Shown here one piece after another: positions 1 through 8,185 of a stretch of DNA of 64,000 nt. The stretch comes from Asanoa ishikariensis (GTDB lineage: Bacteria; Actinomycetota; Actinomycetes; Mycobacteriales; Micromonosporaceae). Position 1 is the first letter of the stretch. Every line of letters starts with the position of its first letter. The notes beneath the pieces are model-generated. The model made no database searches, had not been told where the DNA came from, and saw only the letters and a list, made by a program, of their open reading frames with translations. The stretch is taken from the NCBI RefSeq assembly GCF_900107455.1, contig NZ_FNQB01000004.1, positions 124,001 to 188,000 on the forward strand. The letters are read 5' to 3'. The position numbers were made by a program, and so were the translations under genes.

Positions 1-357
1 GGTCGGGTGACCGCGATCGGCCAGGCCGCGACGGCTCCGGCCGACAGCTCGAGCCTCGACGGTCCGCAGCAGCCGGACGCCGCGACCGTCCCGGTCACGA
101 TCAGCGTGCGCCTGCCGCGCGGATTCACGTTGGACGAGGCGCCGGTCACGGTCGAGGTCACTACGAGCTCCCGGCCCGACGTGCTGCTCCTGCCGATCGC
201 CGCACTGCTCGCCCGTCCGGGCGGCGGCTACCAGGTGCGCCTGGTTGGCGGCGGTGTGGTGCCTGTCGAGCCGGGCAGCTTCGACGAGACCAGCGGACAG
301 GTGGAGATCGTCGGCGGCCTCGTCGAAGGGCAGTCCGTGGAGGTGCCGGCGTCATGA
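1..357 (+). CDS. HlyD/MacA-type efflux periplasmic adaptor, C-terminal part (cut by window start)
   Basis: The reading frame is open from base 1, so only the last ~118 codons are present. The visible part has a beta-rich region ending with the pattern of valine-rich strands, '[20 protein letters not shown]' and a final '[18 protein letters not shown]', which is how membrane-fusion/adaptor proteins of MacB-type ABC systems end (permuted beta-barrel plus membrane-proximal domain). The stop overlaps the next start by 4 nt (ATGA), so it is translationally coupled to the ATPase and permease behind it. The N-terminal membrane anchor and hairpin lie outside the window. Substrate unknown. The adaptor call rests on both context and the C-terminal pattern. 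Confidence 0.75.
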   Translation, partial: GRVTAIGQAATAPADSSSLDGPQQPDAATVPVTISVRLPRGFTLDEAPVTVEVTTSSRPDVLLLPIAALLARPGGGYQVRLVGGGVVPVEPGSFDETSGQVEIVGGLVEGQSVEVPAS

Positions 358-1040
358 CTGCGGTCCTCGAGCTGGTCGACGTGTGGAAGGTCTATCCCGG
401 CCCACCGCCGGTCGAGTCGCTGCGCGGCGTCACGTTCACCGTGTGCGGTGGCGAGCTGGTGGCCGTCCTGGGCCCGTCCGGTTCCGGTAAGACCACGCTG
501 CTGAACCTCGCCGCCGGGCTGGACCGCCCCTCCGGGGGCTCGGTGCGGATCGCCGGCAGCCCGGTCGAGACGTTGCGCGACCGGCAGCTCTCGGGCGTCC
601 GGGCGCACCGCCTCGGCGTGGTCTTCCAACAGTTCGTCCTGCTGGATCGGCTCACCGCCGTGGAGAACGTGGCGACCGGGCTGATCTACCGGGGCGTGCC
701 GGGTGGCCGGCGGCGTGCCGCGGCCCGGGACGCTCTCGAACGGGTCGGCCTGGCGCACCGCGCCGATTTTCCGGCCGCGCGGCTGTCCGGTGGGGAGCGG
801 CAGCGGGTCGCCATCGCTCGCGCGTTGGTCGGCCGGCCCGCGGTGGTGTTGGCGGACGAGCCGACGGGCAACCTCGACTCCGTCGCCGGCGACGGCGTGA
901 TCGGCCTGCTCCAGGAGCTCAACGCCGACGGGACCACCATCGTGGTGATCACACACGACGAGCGGATCGCCTCGACGATGAGTCGCCGCGTCGAGCTGCG
1001 CGACGGTCGGGTCGTCCTGGACACGGGGGCCGCGTCGTGA
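354..1040 (+). CDS. ABC transporter ATP-binding protein, MacB/LolD type
   Basis: A 228-residue stand-alone nucleotide-binding subunit. Walker [10 protein letters not shown] is at residues 40-48, the Q-loop glutamine near 92, the signature LSGGERQR at 144-151 and Walker [13 protein letters not shown] at 164-175. The 'ADEPTGNLD' form is typical of the LolD/MacB/FtsE group that powers FtsX-type permeases rather than importers. It overlaps the adaptor upstream and the permease downstream by 4 nt each, so the three form one operon for an export or mechanotransmission complex. Known for the family: extrusion of antibiotics, peptides or lipoproteins. Which substrate applies here cannot be seen. Confidence 0.93.
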   Translation: MTAVLELVDVWKVYPGPPPVESLRGVTFTVCGGELVAVLGPSGSGKTTLLNLAAGLDRPSGGSVRIAGSPVETLRDRQLSGVRAHRLGVVFQQFVLLDRLTAVENVATGLIYRGVPGGRRRAAARDALERVGLAHRADFPAARLSGGERQRVAIARALVGRPAVVLADEPTGNLDSVAGDGVIGLLQELNADGTTIVVITHDERIASTMSRRVELRDGRVVLDTGAAS

Positions 1041-2221
1041 GGTCCAGACTGCGTCTGGCGGACCTGCTGCCGGTCAGCACGGTCGGTCTGCGCTCGCGAC
1101 CCGGGCGAGCCGTGCTGTCGATCCTCGGCGTCGCCATCGGCATCGCCGCGATGGTCGCGGTGCTGGGTGTGACCCAATCCAGCCAGGCCGACGTGCTCGC
1201 CGAAATCGACCGCGTGGGCACCAACCTGCTCACCGTCGCCACCGGCAAGACGACCGGCGGCGACGAGGCCGAACTGCCGCCCACCGCCGCACCGGGGGTG
1301 GCGCGGACCGACGGAGTGCTGTCGGCTGCCGCGACGGCGACGCTCCCGGTACGTGTGTACCGCACCGACCGCATCCCGAGCGGGCGCACAGGCGGGCTGT
1401 CCGTCCGGGTCGCCGACCCCGCCCTCCTCACGACCCTGGACGGCAGGATGCTGGAGGGCCGCTTCCTGGACCCGGCGGTGAGCCGCTACCCGGCTGTCGT
1501 CCTCGGCACCTACGCCGCGACAGTGCTCGGCGTCCGGGATGTCACCGGCCGTCCGCAGGTCTACCTCGGCGATCGTTGGTTCACCGTGATCGGGGTGATG
1601 GCCCCGGTGGACCTGGCTCCCGAGCTCGACACCGCGGCCTTCATCGGCGCCGCCGTGGCGGCCACCGAGTTCGGCTACCAGGGGAGCCCCACGCGGATCT
1701 TCGTGCGCGCTCAGACCGACCGCACCGACGAGGTTGCCGGCCTCCTGGCGCGTGCGGCGAACCCGGCGCATCCGGAGGAGGTCGCGGTCAGCCGGCCGTC
1801 GGAGGCGCTCACCGCCCGGCTGGCGGTCACGGACGGCACCACGGTTCTCATGCTCGGTCTCGGCGTGGTGGCGCTGCTGGTCGGTGGCATCGGCATCGCC
1901 AACGTGCTGGTGATCTCGGTGCTGGAACGGCGTGGCGAAGTCGGCCTGCGTCGCGCTCTCGGCGCCACCCGTGGCCATGTCGGTGCCCAGTTTCTGGTGG
2001 AGTCGCTGCTGCTGGGTGCCGCCGGGGGAGTGGCGGGCATCATGTTGGGCACGGCGGTCACCTTCGCCATGGCGACCGCGCGCGGATGGCAGACCCTGGT
2101 GCCCGCGTACGCCGTGGGGGCAGGGGTCGCCTCCGCTCTGCTGATCGGCGGGTGTGCCGGGCTGTACCCGGCCCTACGTGCGGCTCGCCTTTCCCCGACC
2201 GACGCCCTGCGGACGCTATGA
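1037..2221 (+). CDS. ABC transporter permease, MacB/FtsX family
   Basis: 394 residues, GTG start overlapping the ATPase stop. The layout is the MacB one: one N-terminal membrane helix (about residues 24-46, '[18 protein letters not shown]'), a long extracytoplasmic MacB core domain, then three C-terminal helices with the FtsX sequence '[21 protein letters not shown]' split around residue 285 and the closing '[19 protein letters not shown]' signature of this family. Third gene of the adaptor-ATPase-permease operon. It ends 6 nt inside the convergent methyltransferase gene. Confidence 0.93.
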   Translation: MRSRLRLADLLPVSTVGLRSRPGRAVLSILGVAIGIAAMVAVLGVTQSSQADVLAEIDRVGTNLLTVATGKTTGGDEAELPPTAAPGVARTDGVLSAAATATLPVRVYRTDRIPSGRTGGLSVRVADPALLTTLDGRMLEGRFLDPAVSRYPAVVLGTYAATVLGVRDVTGRPQVYLGDRWFTVIGVMAPVDLAPELDTAAFIGAAVAATEFGYQGSPTRIFVRAQTDRTDEVAGLLARAANPAHPEEVAVSRPSEALTARLAVTDGTTVLMLGLGVVALLVGGIGIANVLVISVLERRGEVGLRRALGATRGHVGAQFLVESLLLGAAGGVAGIMLGTAVTFAMATARGWQTLVPAYAVGAGVASALLIGGCAGLYPALRAARLSPTDALRTL

Positions 2222-2863
2222 CCGCGCCGGGTAGGCGGTGGGGACGCACGGGGTGACCCAGGTGGAGCGCGCGGTGGGGCGGCGGCAGGTGTAGGTGAGC
2301 GCGGGCGGAAGGTTGCGCCACACCGACGCGCTCGCGATGACCTCGTCGAAGGTGCCGTGCAGGAGACGGCGCAGGCCGCGGGCGCCGGCGAGCGGCAGCG
2401 CGTGCAGATACGCGAACGTCGCGAACCCGGCGCCCGGGGCGAGCACCTGGGCGACCGCGGTCATGATCCGTTGCTGCGCCGCCGCCGGGAAGAGCGACCA
2501 CGGCAGGCCACTGACCACCGCGTCGACCCGGTCCACGCCGCGTTCGCGCAGAACCGCCCGCAGGTCCGCGGCGTCAGCGACGACGACCTCGAGGTCGGGC
2601 CGTCGAGCGCTCAGCCGCTCGGCCAGCCGCGGGTCGATCTCGATCGCGAGGTGGCGGGAGCCCGGCAGGAGCCGCCGGCCGATCGCGTCGCTGACAGCGC
2701 CGGTGCCGGCGCCGAGCTCCACGACGGTCGAAACGTGCGTGCGGGGCACGATCTGGGCCAGACGGCGACACAGTTGCGGTGCGCTCGGCGCGATCGCGCC
2801 GACGGATCGTGGGTTCCGGCTCGCGGCGTCGAGGAAGGCGAGCAGGTCAGGTGGTGTGGTCAC
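2216..2863 (-). CDS. class I SAM-dependent methyltransferase, phospholipid N-methyltransferase-like
   Basis: 215 residues from a GTG start at 2863, preceded by a GAGG ribosome-binding sequence; a longer frame exists upstream but runs antisense to the histidine kinase and is not credible. SAM-binding motif I 'VELGAGTG' lies at residues 48-55, the acidic strand-2 residue in 'AIEIDPRL' near 77, and a 'SGLPWSLFP' motif at 118-126. This SGLPW form is seen in PmtA-like phosphatidylethanolamine methyltransferases and rRNA-dimethylase relatives. Substrate is an inference. It is convergent with the permease gene and divergent from the histidine kinase. Confidence 0.8.
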   Translation of the reverse strand: MTTPPDLLAFLDAASRNPRSVGAIAPSAPQLCRRLAQIVPRTHVSTVVELGAGTGAVSDAIGRRLLPGSRHLAIEIDPRLAERLSARRPDLEVVVADAADLRAVLRERGVDRVDAVVSGLPWSLFPAAAQQRIMTAVAQVLAPGAGFATFAYLHALPLAGARGLRRLLHGTFDEVIASASVWRNLPPALTYTCRRPTARSTWVTPCVPTAYPARS

Positions 2864-2992
2864 GCCGACCAGCCTCTGCGGCGCCGAGCGCCGTGACGTC
2901 GGCCACGAAGCCCGTCCCGCTGGCCGGCGGCAGGACCGCACTCCTACCGAAGGAGGAACCGCGTACCCAGCGTGGCGTTCTAGGGTCGGCGG

Positions 2993-4198
2993 GTGTCGCC
3001 CCCCATCGCACGGTCGCGCCGCGGGTTCTGGCTGCGTCTGGTCCCGACCGCTCTGGCTGTCTGCTACCTGCCGTTGGCGGACCAGCCCGGCAACCCCGTC
3101 GACGGCTGGGCGTGGGCGTTCGGGCTCGGCGCCGCCGCGCTGTTCGCGTTCGGCCGCCGGATCCCGCTCACGATGGTGCTCTGCCTGGCCGCCCTCCTGG
3201 TTGTCTGCGACCGGATCGGCACCCACGCCGACGTGGTGGTGATCCTGGCGACCTTCGCGGCGTTGATCGATCTGGCGTTGCAGCGCGACCGCCGATGGAT
3301 CGCCGTCGGCGCGATCGCGGCCGGCGTCGGCCTGTTCGCCAACTTCGTCGACGTGCCGCTGGAGCCCCTGCAGCCGCCGTTCTTCTTCGTCGTCACCGGC
3401 GTGATCGCCAGCCTGCTCGGCGCGCCGATCCTCCTCGGCCTGCACCTCAAGGCAGCCCGGCTCGCCACCGCGCAGGCCCAGCAGCGCGCGATCGAGCTCG
3501 AACAACGGCGAGAGTCGGAAAAGGCGATGGTACGAGCCACCGAACGCACCGCCATCGCCCGTGAGCTGCACGACATCGTCGTCCACCACGTCGCCTCGAT
3601 CGTGCTGCGCGTCGGTGTGGCCCGCCACCTCGACCCTGACGCTGATCCGGAGACGGCGGCCGCCCTCGACGACGTGCACGCCACGGGCACCGCCGCGTTG
3701 GCCGACCTGCGCCGCCTGGTCGCGGTGCTGCGTGACCCCGCGACCATCGAGGAGGAGGCCCACGCTCCCTTGCTCGACCCCGCCGACCTGCCCGACCTGC
3801 TGCACCAGGCGGTCGCCCGCAGCCGCAACGCCGGCCTGTCCCTCGACGCCCGCGTGGACCCGACGGTCGCGCGGCTCGACGCGGTACGCGGCCTCGCCCT
3901 GCTGCGGGTGGTCCAGGAAGGGCTGACGAACGTGCTCAAGCATGCCGGCCCCCGAGCGAGTGCCACGGTCACCGTGGAGGCGACGGCGGACGGCGCCGTG
4001 CGGATCCACATCGCCGACGACGGTCCCGCTGCGGCACAGCGGCCGCCTCAGGGCGGACACGGTCTGCTCGGCCTGCGCGAGCGGATCGACCTGCTCGGCG
4101 GACGCTTCGACGCCGGACCCGCGGCGTCGGGCTGGCGGGTCCAGGCGGTCCTGCCGGCAGCCGTCACACCGGCGCCGCTCGCGGCGGGGTCGGCGTGA
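2993..4198 (+). CDS. sensor histidine kinase, NarL-system (HisKA_3) type
   Basis: 401 residues, GTG start. The N-terminal ~150 residues hold about five hydrophobic membrane segments, then a coiled linker rich in Gln/Glu (155-185), then the dimerisation helix 'TAIARELHDIVVHHVASI' with phospho-acceptor His193, and a C-terminal HATPase with N-box 'LTNVLKHAG' and G-boxes 'IADDGPA' and 'GHGLLGLRERI'. This is the usual actinobacterial partner of LuxR-type response regulators. The stop overlaps the regulator start by 4 nt (GTGA). The signal sensed is unknown; the neighbouring MacB operon is a plausible target but nothing in the sequence proves it. Confidence 0.94.
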   Translation: MSPPIARSRRGFWLRLVPTALAVCYLPLADQPGNPVDGWAWAFGLGAAALFAFGRRIPLTMVLCLAALLVVCDRIGTHADVVVILATFAALIDLALQRDRRWIAVGAIAAGVGLFANFVDVPLEPLQPPFFFVVTGVIASLLGAPILLGLHLKAARLATAQAQQRAIELEQRRESEKAMVRATERTAIARELHDIVVHHVASIVLRVGVARHLDPDADPETAAALDDVHATGTAALADLRRLVAVLRDPATIEEEAHAPLLDPADLPDLLHQAVARSRNAGLSLDARVDPTVARLDAVRGLALLRVVQEGLTNVLKHAGPRASATVTVEATADGAVRIHIADDGPAAAQRPPQGGHGLLGLRERIDLLGGRFDAGPAASGWRVQAVLPAAVTPAPLAAGSA

Positions 4199-4875
4199 GC
4201 ATTCGGCTCCTGCTCGTCGACGACCAGCGGCTGGTGCGGGCGGGGCTGCGCGCGCTGTGCGCCGCCGAACCCGACATCGAGATCGTCGGAGAGGCGGTCG
4301 ACGGCCGGGACGCGGTCCACCTCGCCGAGCGGCTCGCGCCCGACGTCATCCTGATGGACCTGCGCATGCCACGGATGGACGGGATCGAGGCGACGACGGA
4401 GATCCTGCGCCGGCGCCCGCACGCTCGGATCACCGTGCTGACGACGTTCGACGACGACGACCACCTCTACCCGGCATTGGCCGCCGGCGCCTGCGGCTTC
4501 CTGGTCAAGGACGCCACCCCGGACGAACTGTTGGACGGCATCCGCCGCGCCGCCCGTGACGAGAATCCGTTCAGCCCGACGGTGCTGCGCCGCCTGGTCT
4601 CCCAGGCGATGTCCGCGCGGACCGACCGGGGTGCGCCGGTCCCCGTCCCGGCGGCGTCGCTGACGGCACGCGAGCGCGACGTGCTGCGCCTGCTCGGTGC
4701 CGGTCTGTCCAATGCGGACATCGGTGAGCGGCTGCATCTCGGCATCACCACGATCAAGACGCACGTCGGCAACCTGATGACCAAGACCGGGTACGCCAAC
4801 CGGGTCCAGTTGGCCGTGTTCGCCGTCCGCGCCGGACTGACCGAGGAACCCGCCGGTCCTGATCGCAGCGGCTAG
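4195..4875 (+). CDS. response regulator, NarL/LuxR family
   Basis: 226 residues. The receiver domain shows the acidic pair Asp9-Asp10, phospho-acceptor Asp55 in 'VILMDLRMPRMDG', Thr83/84 and Lys105 ('GFLVKDATP'). The C-terminal LuxR helix-turn-helix is intact: 'LTARERDVLRLLGAGLSNAD' followed by 'TIKTHVGNLMTKTG'. It starts inside the kinase stop codon, so kinase and regulator are co-translated as one two-component system. Its 3' end overlaps the convergent AAA ATPase gene by 4 nt. Confidence 0.96.
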   Translation: MSIRLLLVDDQRLVRAGLRALCAAEPDIEIVGEAVDGRDAVHLAERLAPDVILMDLRMPRMDGIEATTEILRRRPHARITVLTTFDDDDHLYPALAAGACGFLVKDATPDELLDGIRRAARDENPFSPTVLRRLVSQAMSARTDRGAPVPVPAASLTARERDVLRLLGAGLSNADIGERLHLGITTIKTHVGNLMTKTGYANRVQLAVFAVRAGLTEEPAGPDRSG

Positions 4876-6014
4876 AGGTAGAGGCCGGTGGCGACCGGCT
4901 CCCGTTCCTCCGAGCCGCCGTAGCCTTCGCGCAGTGCGTAGAGCTCGGCCAGGGTGGCGCCGTCCGCCGGCACCCCGGTCGAGGTGCCGAGCCAGGCCGT
5001 GGCCTCGCCGAACGGCAATGCGGGCACCTCGATGCGGGCCAGGCAACGCCCGGGACGCACGACGGCCGGGTGCAGGCGGGCGAGGTCTTCGTTGGTCGTG
5101 ATCGCCACCAGCACCTTGCGTCCCTGACCGAGCAGGCCGTCGGTGAGGTTGAGCAGCCGCGAGAGCGCCTGGCCGGTGTTCTGCTTGGCCTCACCGCGGA
5201 TCAGCTCGTCGCAGTCCTCGAGCAGCAGCAGCCGCCATTTGTCGTGCCGCTTGTCGGGGCACCGGCAGTCGCCGGAGCTGCTGAGGGCGACCTCCATCAG
5301 GTAGGCCGGGCTGGTGAAGAGCGCCTCCGGGTCGAGCACGCAGTCGAACTGGCACCACTCGTGCCACTCGCGCGCGAGCGCCCGCAACACCGTGGTCTTG
5401 CCGGTGCCGGGCGGCCCGTGCAGCAGCAACAGCCGGCCACGGACGGACGCACGGTCGACCTTCATGAGGCGGTCGAAGCTCGCCGCCGCGACACCGGCGT
5501 AGTTGGCCCGGATGTCGGCCCAGGAACCTGCCGTGATCGGCCGCGGGTGACGCTGCGGGCTCTGCGGCCCGAAGTACCAGAAGCCCATCTGCACCGACTC
5601 TTCCACCGGCGCGGGCTCCTCGGTCATCCCCTCGACGGCGCGCTCCATGATCTCGGCGCACAGCTCGGCCGTGACCGCGGTGACCGAGACCTCGGCGCTC
5701 TTGGTCCGCGGCCAGTGCACCGACCGCAGCGTCCAGCCCTCGCCGGAGGCCAGCCGGGCGTGCTCGTTCGTGCTGGTGCTCTCGCGCAGCGTGGTGACGC
5801 CGGCCGGAAGCAGGGTGGCGTCCGCGCGCACGTCGGTCAGGTCACGCGACGTCGCGTGCGGCTGGTGGCCGGCGACGAAGGCGGTCAGGGCGAGCGCGTC
5901 GATGATGTCACGAGGGGAGTCGGAGTCGTCGACGGTGAGCACGACGGGCAGCACCGACTCCGGCGCGACGCCGGCGGCGCCGAGCTCGAACGGGATCTGC
6001 CGAGGGATGTGCAC
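4872..6014 (-). CDS. AAA family ATPase with DUF5925-like N-terminus
   Basis: 380 residues. The first ~150 residues match the general look of the actinobacterial DUF5925 region. A single AAA module follows, with Walker A GPPGTGKT at 200-207, Walker B LLLLEDCDE at 262-270, sensor-1 'VAITTNED' near 307 and an arginine-finger-like 'HPAVVRPGR'. A Cys-rich insert 'SGDCRCPDKRHDKW' between the Walker motifs could bind metal. It is a soluble remodelling ATPase of unknown target. Promoter and ribosome-binding site must lie in 6015-6080. The family name is from memory of the sequence pattern, not from a search. Confidence 0.8.
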   Translation of the reverse strand: MHIPRQIPFELGAAGVAPESVLPVVLTVDDSDSPRDIIDALALTAFVAGHQPHATSRDLTDVRADATLLPAGVTTLRESTSTNEHARLASGEGWTLRSVHWPRTKSAEVSVTAVTAELCAEIMERAVEGMTEEPAPVEESVQMGFWYFGPQSPQRHPRPITAGSWADIRANYAGVAAASFDRLMKVDRASVRGRLLLLHGPPGTGKTTVLRALAREWHEWCQFDCVLDPEALFTSPAYLMEVALSSSGDCRCPDKRHDKWRLLLLEDCDELIRGEAKQNTGQALSRLLNLTDGLLGQGRKVLVAITTNEDLARLHPAVVRPGRCLARIEVPALPFGEATAWLGTSTGVPADGATLAELYALREGYGGSEEREPVATGLYL

Positions 6015-6082
6015 CTCTCAATGATCACCGCTGAATCCGGTTGTGGGTAGCGGTTTTCCGGCCGGCGGAGCCCTTGTGACGG

Positions 6083-6111
6083 TTTCTCATGTGGACCGGG
6101 CACGCTAACAT
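6083..6111 (+). promoter_or_regulatory. candidate promoter of the tRNA-like element
   Basis: TTTCTC (6083-6088), a 17-bp spacer and TAACAT (6106-6111) form a plausible sigma-70-type promoter about 30 bp upstream of the tRNA-like sequence. Both boxes are imperfect. Confidence 0.35.
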
Positions 6112-6140
6112 CGGTGACGGAGCCGATCCGGGCTCCGCAA

Positions 6141-6213
6141 GCCCTCGTAGCTCAGGGGATAGAGCAGCGGCCCTCGGAGCCGTGGTCGGGTGTTCGAATC
6201 ACTCCCGAGGGCG
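6141..6213 (+). tRNA. tRNA-Arg-like gene, degenerate (possible pseudo-tRNA)
   Basis: The acceptor arms pair perfectly (GCCCTCG 6141-6147 with CGAGGGC 6206-6212), the D arm GCTC/GAGC with an 8-nt loop is intact, and an anticodon stem GCGGC/GCCGT and a TTCGAAT T-loop (6193-6199) are present. The total of 73 nt is normal. Two defects stand out. The 7-nt anticodon loop reads CCTCGGA, putting C at the normally invariant U33 and TCG at the anticodon, where the usual actinobacterial tRNA-Arg(CCG) loop is CTCCGGA. There is also one unpaired C (6205) between the T stem (GGGTG/CACTC) and the acceptor, with only 4 nt in the variable loop. No CCA is encoded. It may be a decayed copy or a diverged tRNA. 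Confidence 0.6.
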
Positions 6214-6253
6214 CGGTCGGGACGTGGCTGATGGCCGTGAGGACGATGGATCG

Positions 6254-7939
6254 GTGACGCTGACTCGACGAACGAAGATCTTCGTGATCGGCGGCGTCGC
6301 TGCGGTCGCCCTCGCCGCCACGGCGGCGGTTTTCGGCTCGCAGAGCATCGAGGTCGCCAGTTGGCTGGCCGGGATCGGCAGCCTGGCGGCGACGGTCGTC
6401 GCGTTGATCTCCACCCGCGAGGGCTCGCCGGCCGCTGACACCTCCCCAGTCGAGGTGCCGACCCTCGCCCCTGCGCCGCCGGAGATCGTCGCCGTCCCGA
6501 CCCTTCCGCCGGTGTCGGCGCAGGTCGCGGACGACACGGCCGCCCAGGTCATCGTCCCGGCCGGCGCCTGGACACCTCAGCTCGAGCGCCACGGCGTCTC
6601 CGAGGGTCTGCTCCGTGGCGAGGCGGCGGGTGGTCTCTCGACGGCACTCGCCCCGCTCGACGACTTCCTCGCCCAATCGCTGCCGCTGGTCCGCGTCGAG
6701 ATCCGCACCGCCTACCGACCGCGTACCGTCCATGCGGGATCGGTCGACCAGTTCTGGACCGTCCTGCTCGTGGACTCGATCCTCAACGATGGCGGCATCG
6801 GCCTCAAGCGTTGGCTGCTGCGGGAAACCGATCTGATCCTGCGCGCCGAGCGCCAGCACGTTCCGCGGCTCACCGAGGTCTGGGAATGGCTCTTCGCGAC
6901 CCACCTCGCCGCGACCGCTGACGAACCCGCCGACGGGGTCATGGCGACGCTCGTCACCGAGGCGGTCCGCCAGTCCGGCGATGACCACAAACGGCTTTAC
7001 CCCATCTTCGACTTCCTCATCGGGATCGCGCGCGACGACCCGGCGACTCTGCGGCTCATCCGCGACGCGCTGACGCGGCACGACGAGGTGCTCCGGGAAG
7101 GCGGCGGCAGCCCCGCGGTGTTGAAGCGGATCCAGCTCCTGCTCGGTCGTCTCGGCGTGGCGGTCGGGCCGGCGCCGTTCCGGCCCAAGCTCGTAGAGTT
7201 CGCGCCCGACATCACGTGTCCCTACCCGTTCCAGGCGATGCAGGCGCCGCTCACGGTCGGCGACGTCGACACCATCCTTCGTCGCTCCGGCCGTGTCGAC
7301 GCCGCCCTGCCTCACGTGCTCGCCCAGGACAACACCGACGGCACCGCGTTCGGCGGGCTCTGGCGGGAGCTGGCCGACATCCTCGGCTCGTTGTCGCGCA
7401 GCAGTGGCGGTGACGAGTGGCGGTGGGACATCCCGACGGTCGCGGAGTGGGTGACGCTCGCCGGCTGCGTCGACCAGCCCTACCCCTGGGGGCACGACCG
7501 CCCGACGGCTCTCCACGCCAACCTCAAGTTCGATCGCGGCAGCCGGTTGAGCCCGGTGCGCACCTACGTCGCGGGCCGGTCGCCGGCCGGCATCTACGAC
7601 TGTTGCGGCGGCGTCCACGAGATCGTCCGTGAGCTGCCGCACGACAGTTTCGACACTGACCAGCTCTTCGAGGGGGCGTTCCGGCTCGCGGGCGGCTCCT
7701 ATCTGAGCCCTCCGCACGGCGTCACCGGGCAACGGTTCCGCCACCTGTCCCCCCGGGACCGGGGCACCCGCAAGAGTTGTGTCGGCCTCCGCCTCATCGC
7801 CTACCGCGAGGCCGACGAGGCGCGACGCTGGGAGGCGTTGCGCACCTACCGATTGAGCCGGCAAGGGCCGCCGCCGGCGCGCACCCCGACCCAGCGCCAC
7901 GCGACACCCGCCAACCGGACCCGCGGCGGCGTGCGCTAG
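6254..7939 (+). CDS. membrane-anchored protein with FGE-sulfatase-like (C-type-lectin fold) C-terminal domain
   Basis: 561 residues from the GTG at 6254, chosen because a TGAGGA ribosome-binding sequence sits ~10 nt upstream; the longer frame runs backwards through the tRNA-like element. Two N-terminal hydrophobic helices (about residues 8-30 and 36-54) are followed by a Pro/Val-rich linker, a helical region (about 110-370) of unknown type, and a C-terminal domain (about 385-525). That domain reads 'IPTVAEWVTLAG', 'YPWG', 'GIYDCCGGVHEIV', 'RLAGGSYLSPP', 'VGLRLIAYRE', the succession of landmarks of the SUMF1/FGE family. The paired catalytic cysteines expected after the 'GGS' strand are absent, so formylglycine synthesis is unlikely and a binding or structural role is more likely. 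The Arg/Pro-rich tail looks disordered. Confidence 0.75.
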   Translation: MTLTRRTKIFVIGGVAAVALAATAAVFGSQSIEVASWLAGIGSLAATVVALISTREGSPAADTSPVEVPTLAPAPPEIVAVPTLPPVSAQVADDTAAQVIVPAGAWTPQLERHGVSEGLLRGEAAGGLSTALAPLDDFLAQSLPLVRVEIRTAYRPRTVHAGSVDQFWTVLLVDSILNDGGIGLKRWLLRETDLILRAERQHVPRLTEVWEWLFATHLAATADEPADGVMATLVTEAVRQSGDDHKRLYPIFDFLIGIARDDPATLRLIRDALTRHDEVLREGGGSPAVLKRIQLLLGRLGVAVGPAPFRPKLVEFAPDITCPYPFQAMQAPLTVGDVDTILRRSGRVDAALPHVLAQDNTDGTAFGGLWRELADILGSLSRSSGGDEWRWDIPTVAEWVTLAGCVDQPYPWGHDRPTALHANLKFDRGSRLSPVRTYVAGRSPAGIYDCCGGVHEIVRELPHDSFDTDQLFEGAFRLAGGSYLSPPHGVTGQRFRHLSPRDRGTRKSCVGLRLIAYREADEARRWEALRTYRLSRQGPPPARTPTQRHATPANRTRGGVR

Positions 7940-7982
7940 ATGATCATGACCTGGTGGGTACGACGGCACGTGCCGTGGTTCA

Positions 7983-8177
7983 ATGGCGGCCATGATTCTG
8001 CGGCGCGCCCTTGCCGTCCTCCTGCTGGTCGCCGCGCTCGTGGCCCTCTATCTTTCGCGCGGCTCCAGCTCTCTGGATGAGCTCTCCGATTCGGCGAAGT
8101 CGGGCATCTCCGTTGCCGCGGCGGTGTGCGTGCTGGCGGCGGTGCGGCTCTGGCTGCGCAAGGCGCCGGAGCAGTGA
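7983..8177 (+). CDS. small two-helix membrane protein, hypothetical
   Basis: 64 residues (or 61 from the second ATG at 7992). Two hydrophobic segments (about 5-23 and 42-57) are separated by a polar, serine-rich loop, and the C-terminus is short and basic. The hydropathy pattern is coherent and the codon third positions are GC-rich, which supports a real gene, but no clear ribosome-binding site is seen and it is not recognised. It is convergent with the SDR gene downstream. Confidence 0.5.
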   Translation: MAAMILRRALAVLLLVAALVALYLSRGSSSLDELSDSAKSGISVAAAVCVLAAVRLWLRKAPEQ

Positions 8178-8185
8178 GGTAGCCG

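Noticed and set aside
2864-4060. Long minus-strand extension of the methyltransferase frame
   Set aside because: It is antisense to the histidine kinase and low in complexity (Arg/Gly/His); the enzyme is complete from 2863.
6089-6253. N-terminal extension of the FGE-like protein starting at ATG 6089
   Set aside because: It would translate straight through the tRNA-like element, has no hydrophobic or domain character, and a better GTG with a ribosome-binding site is at 6254.
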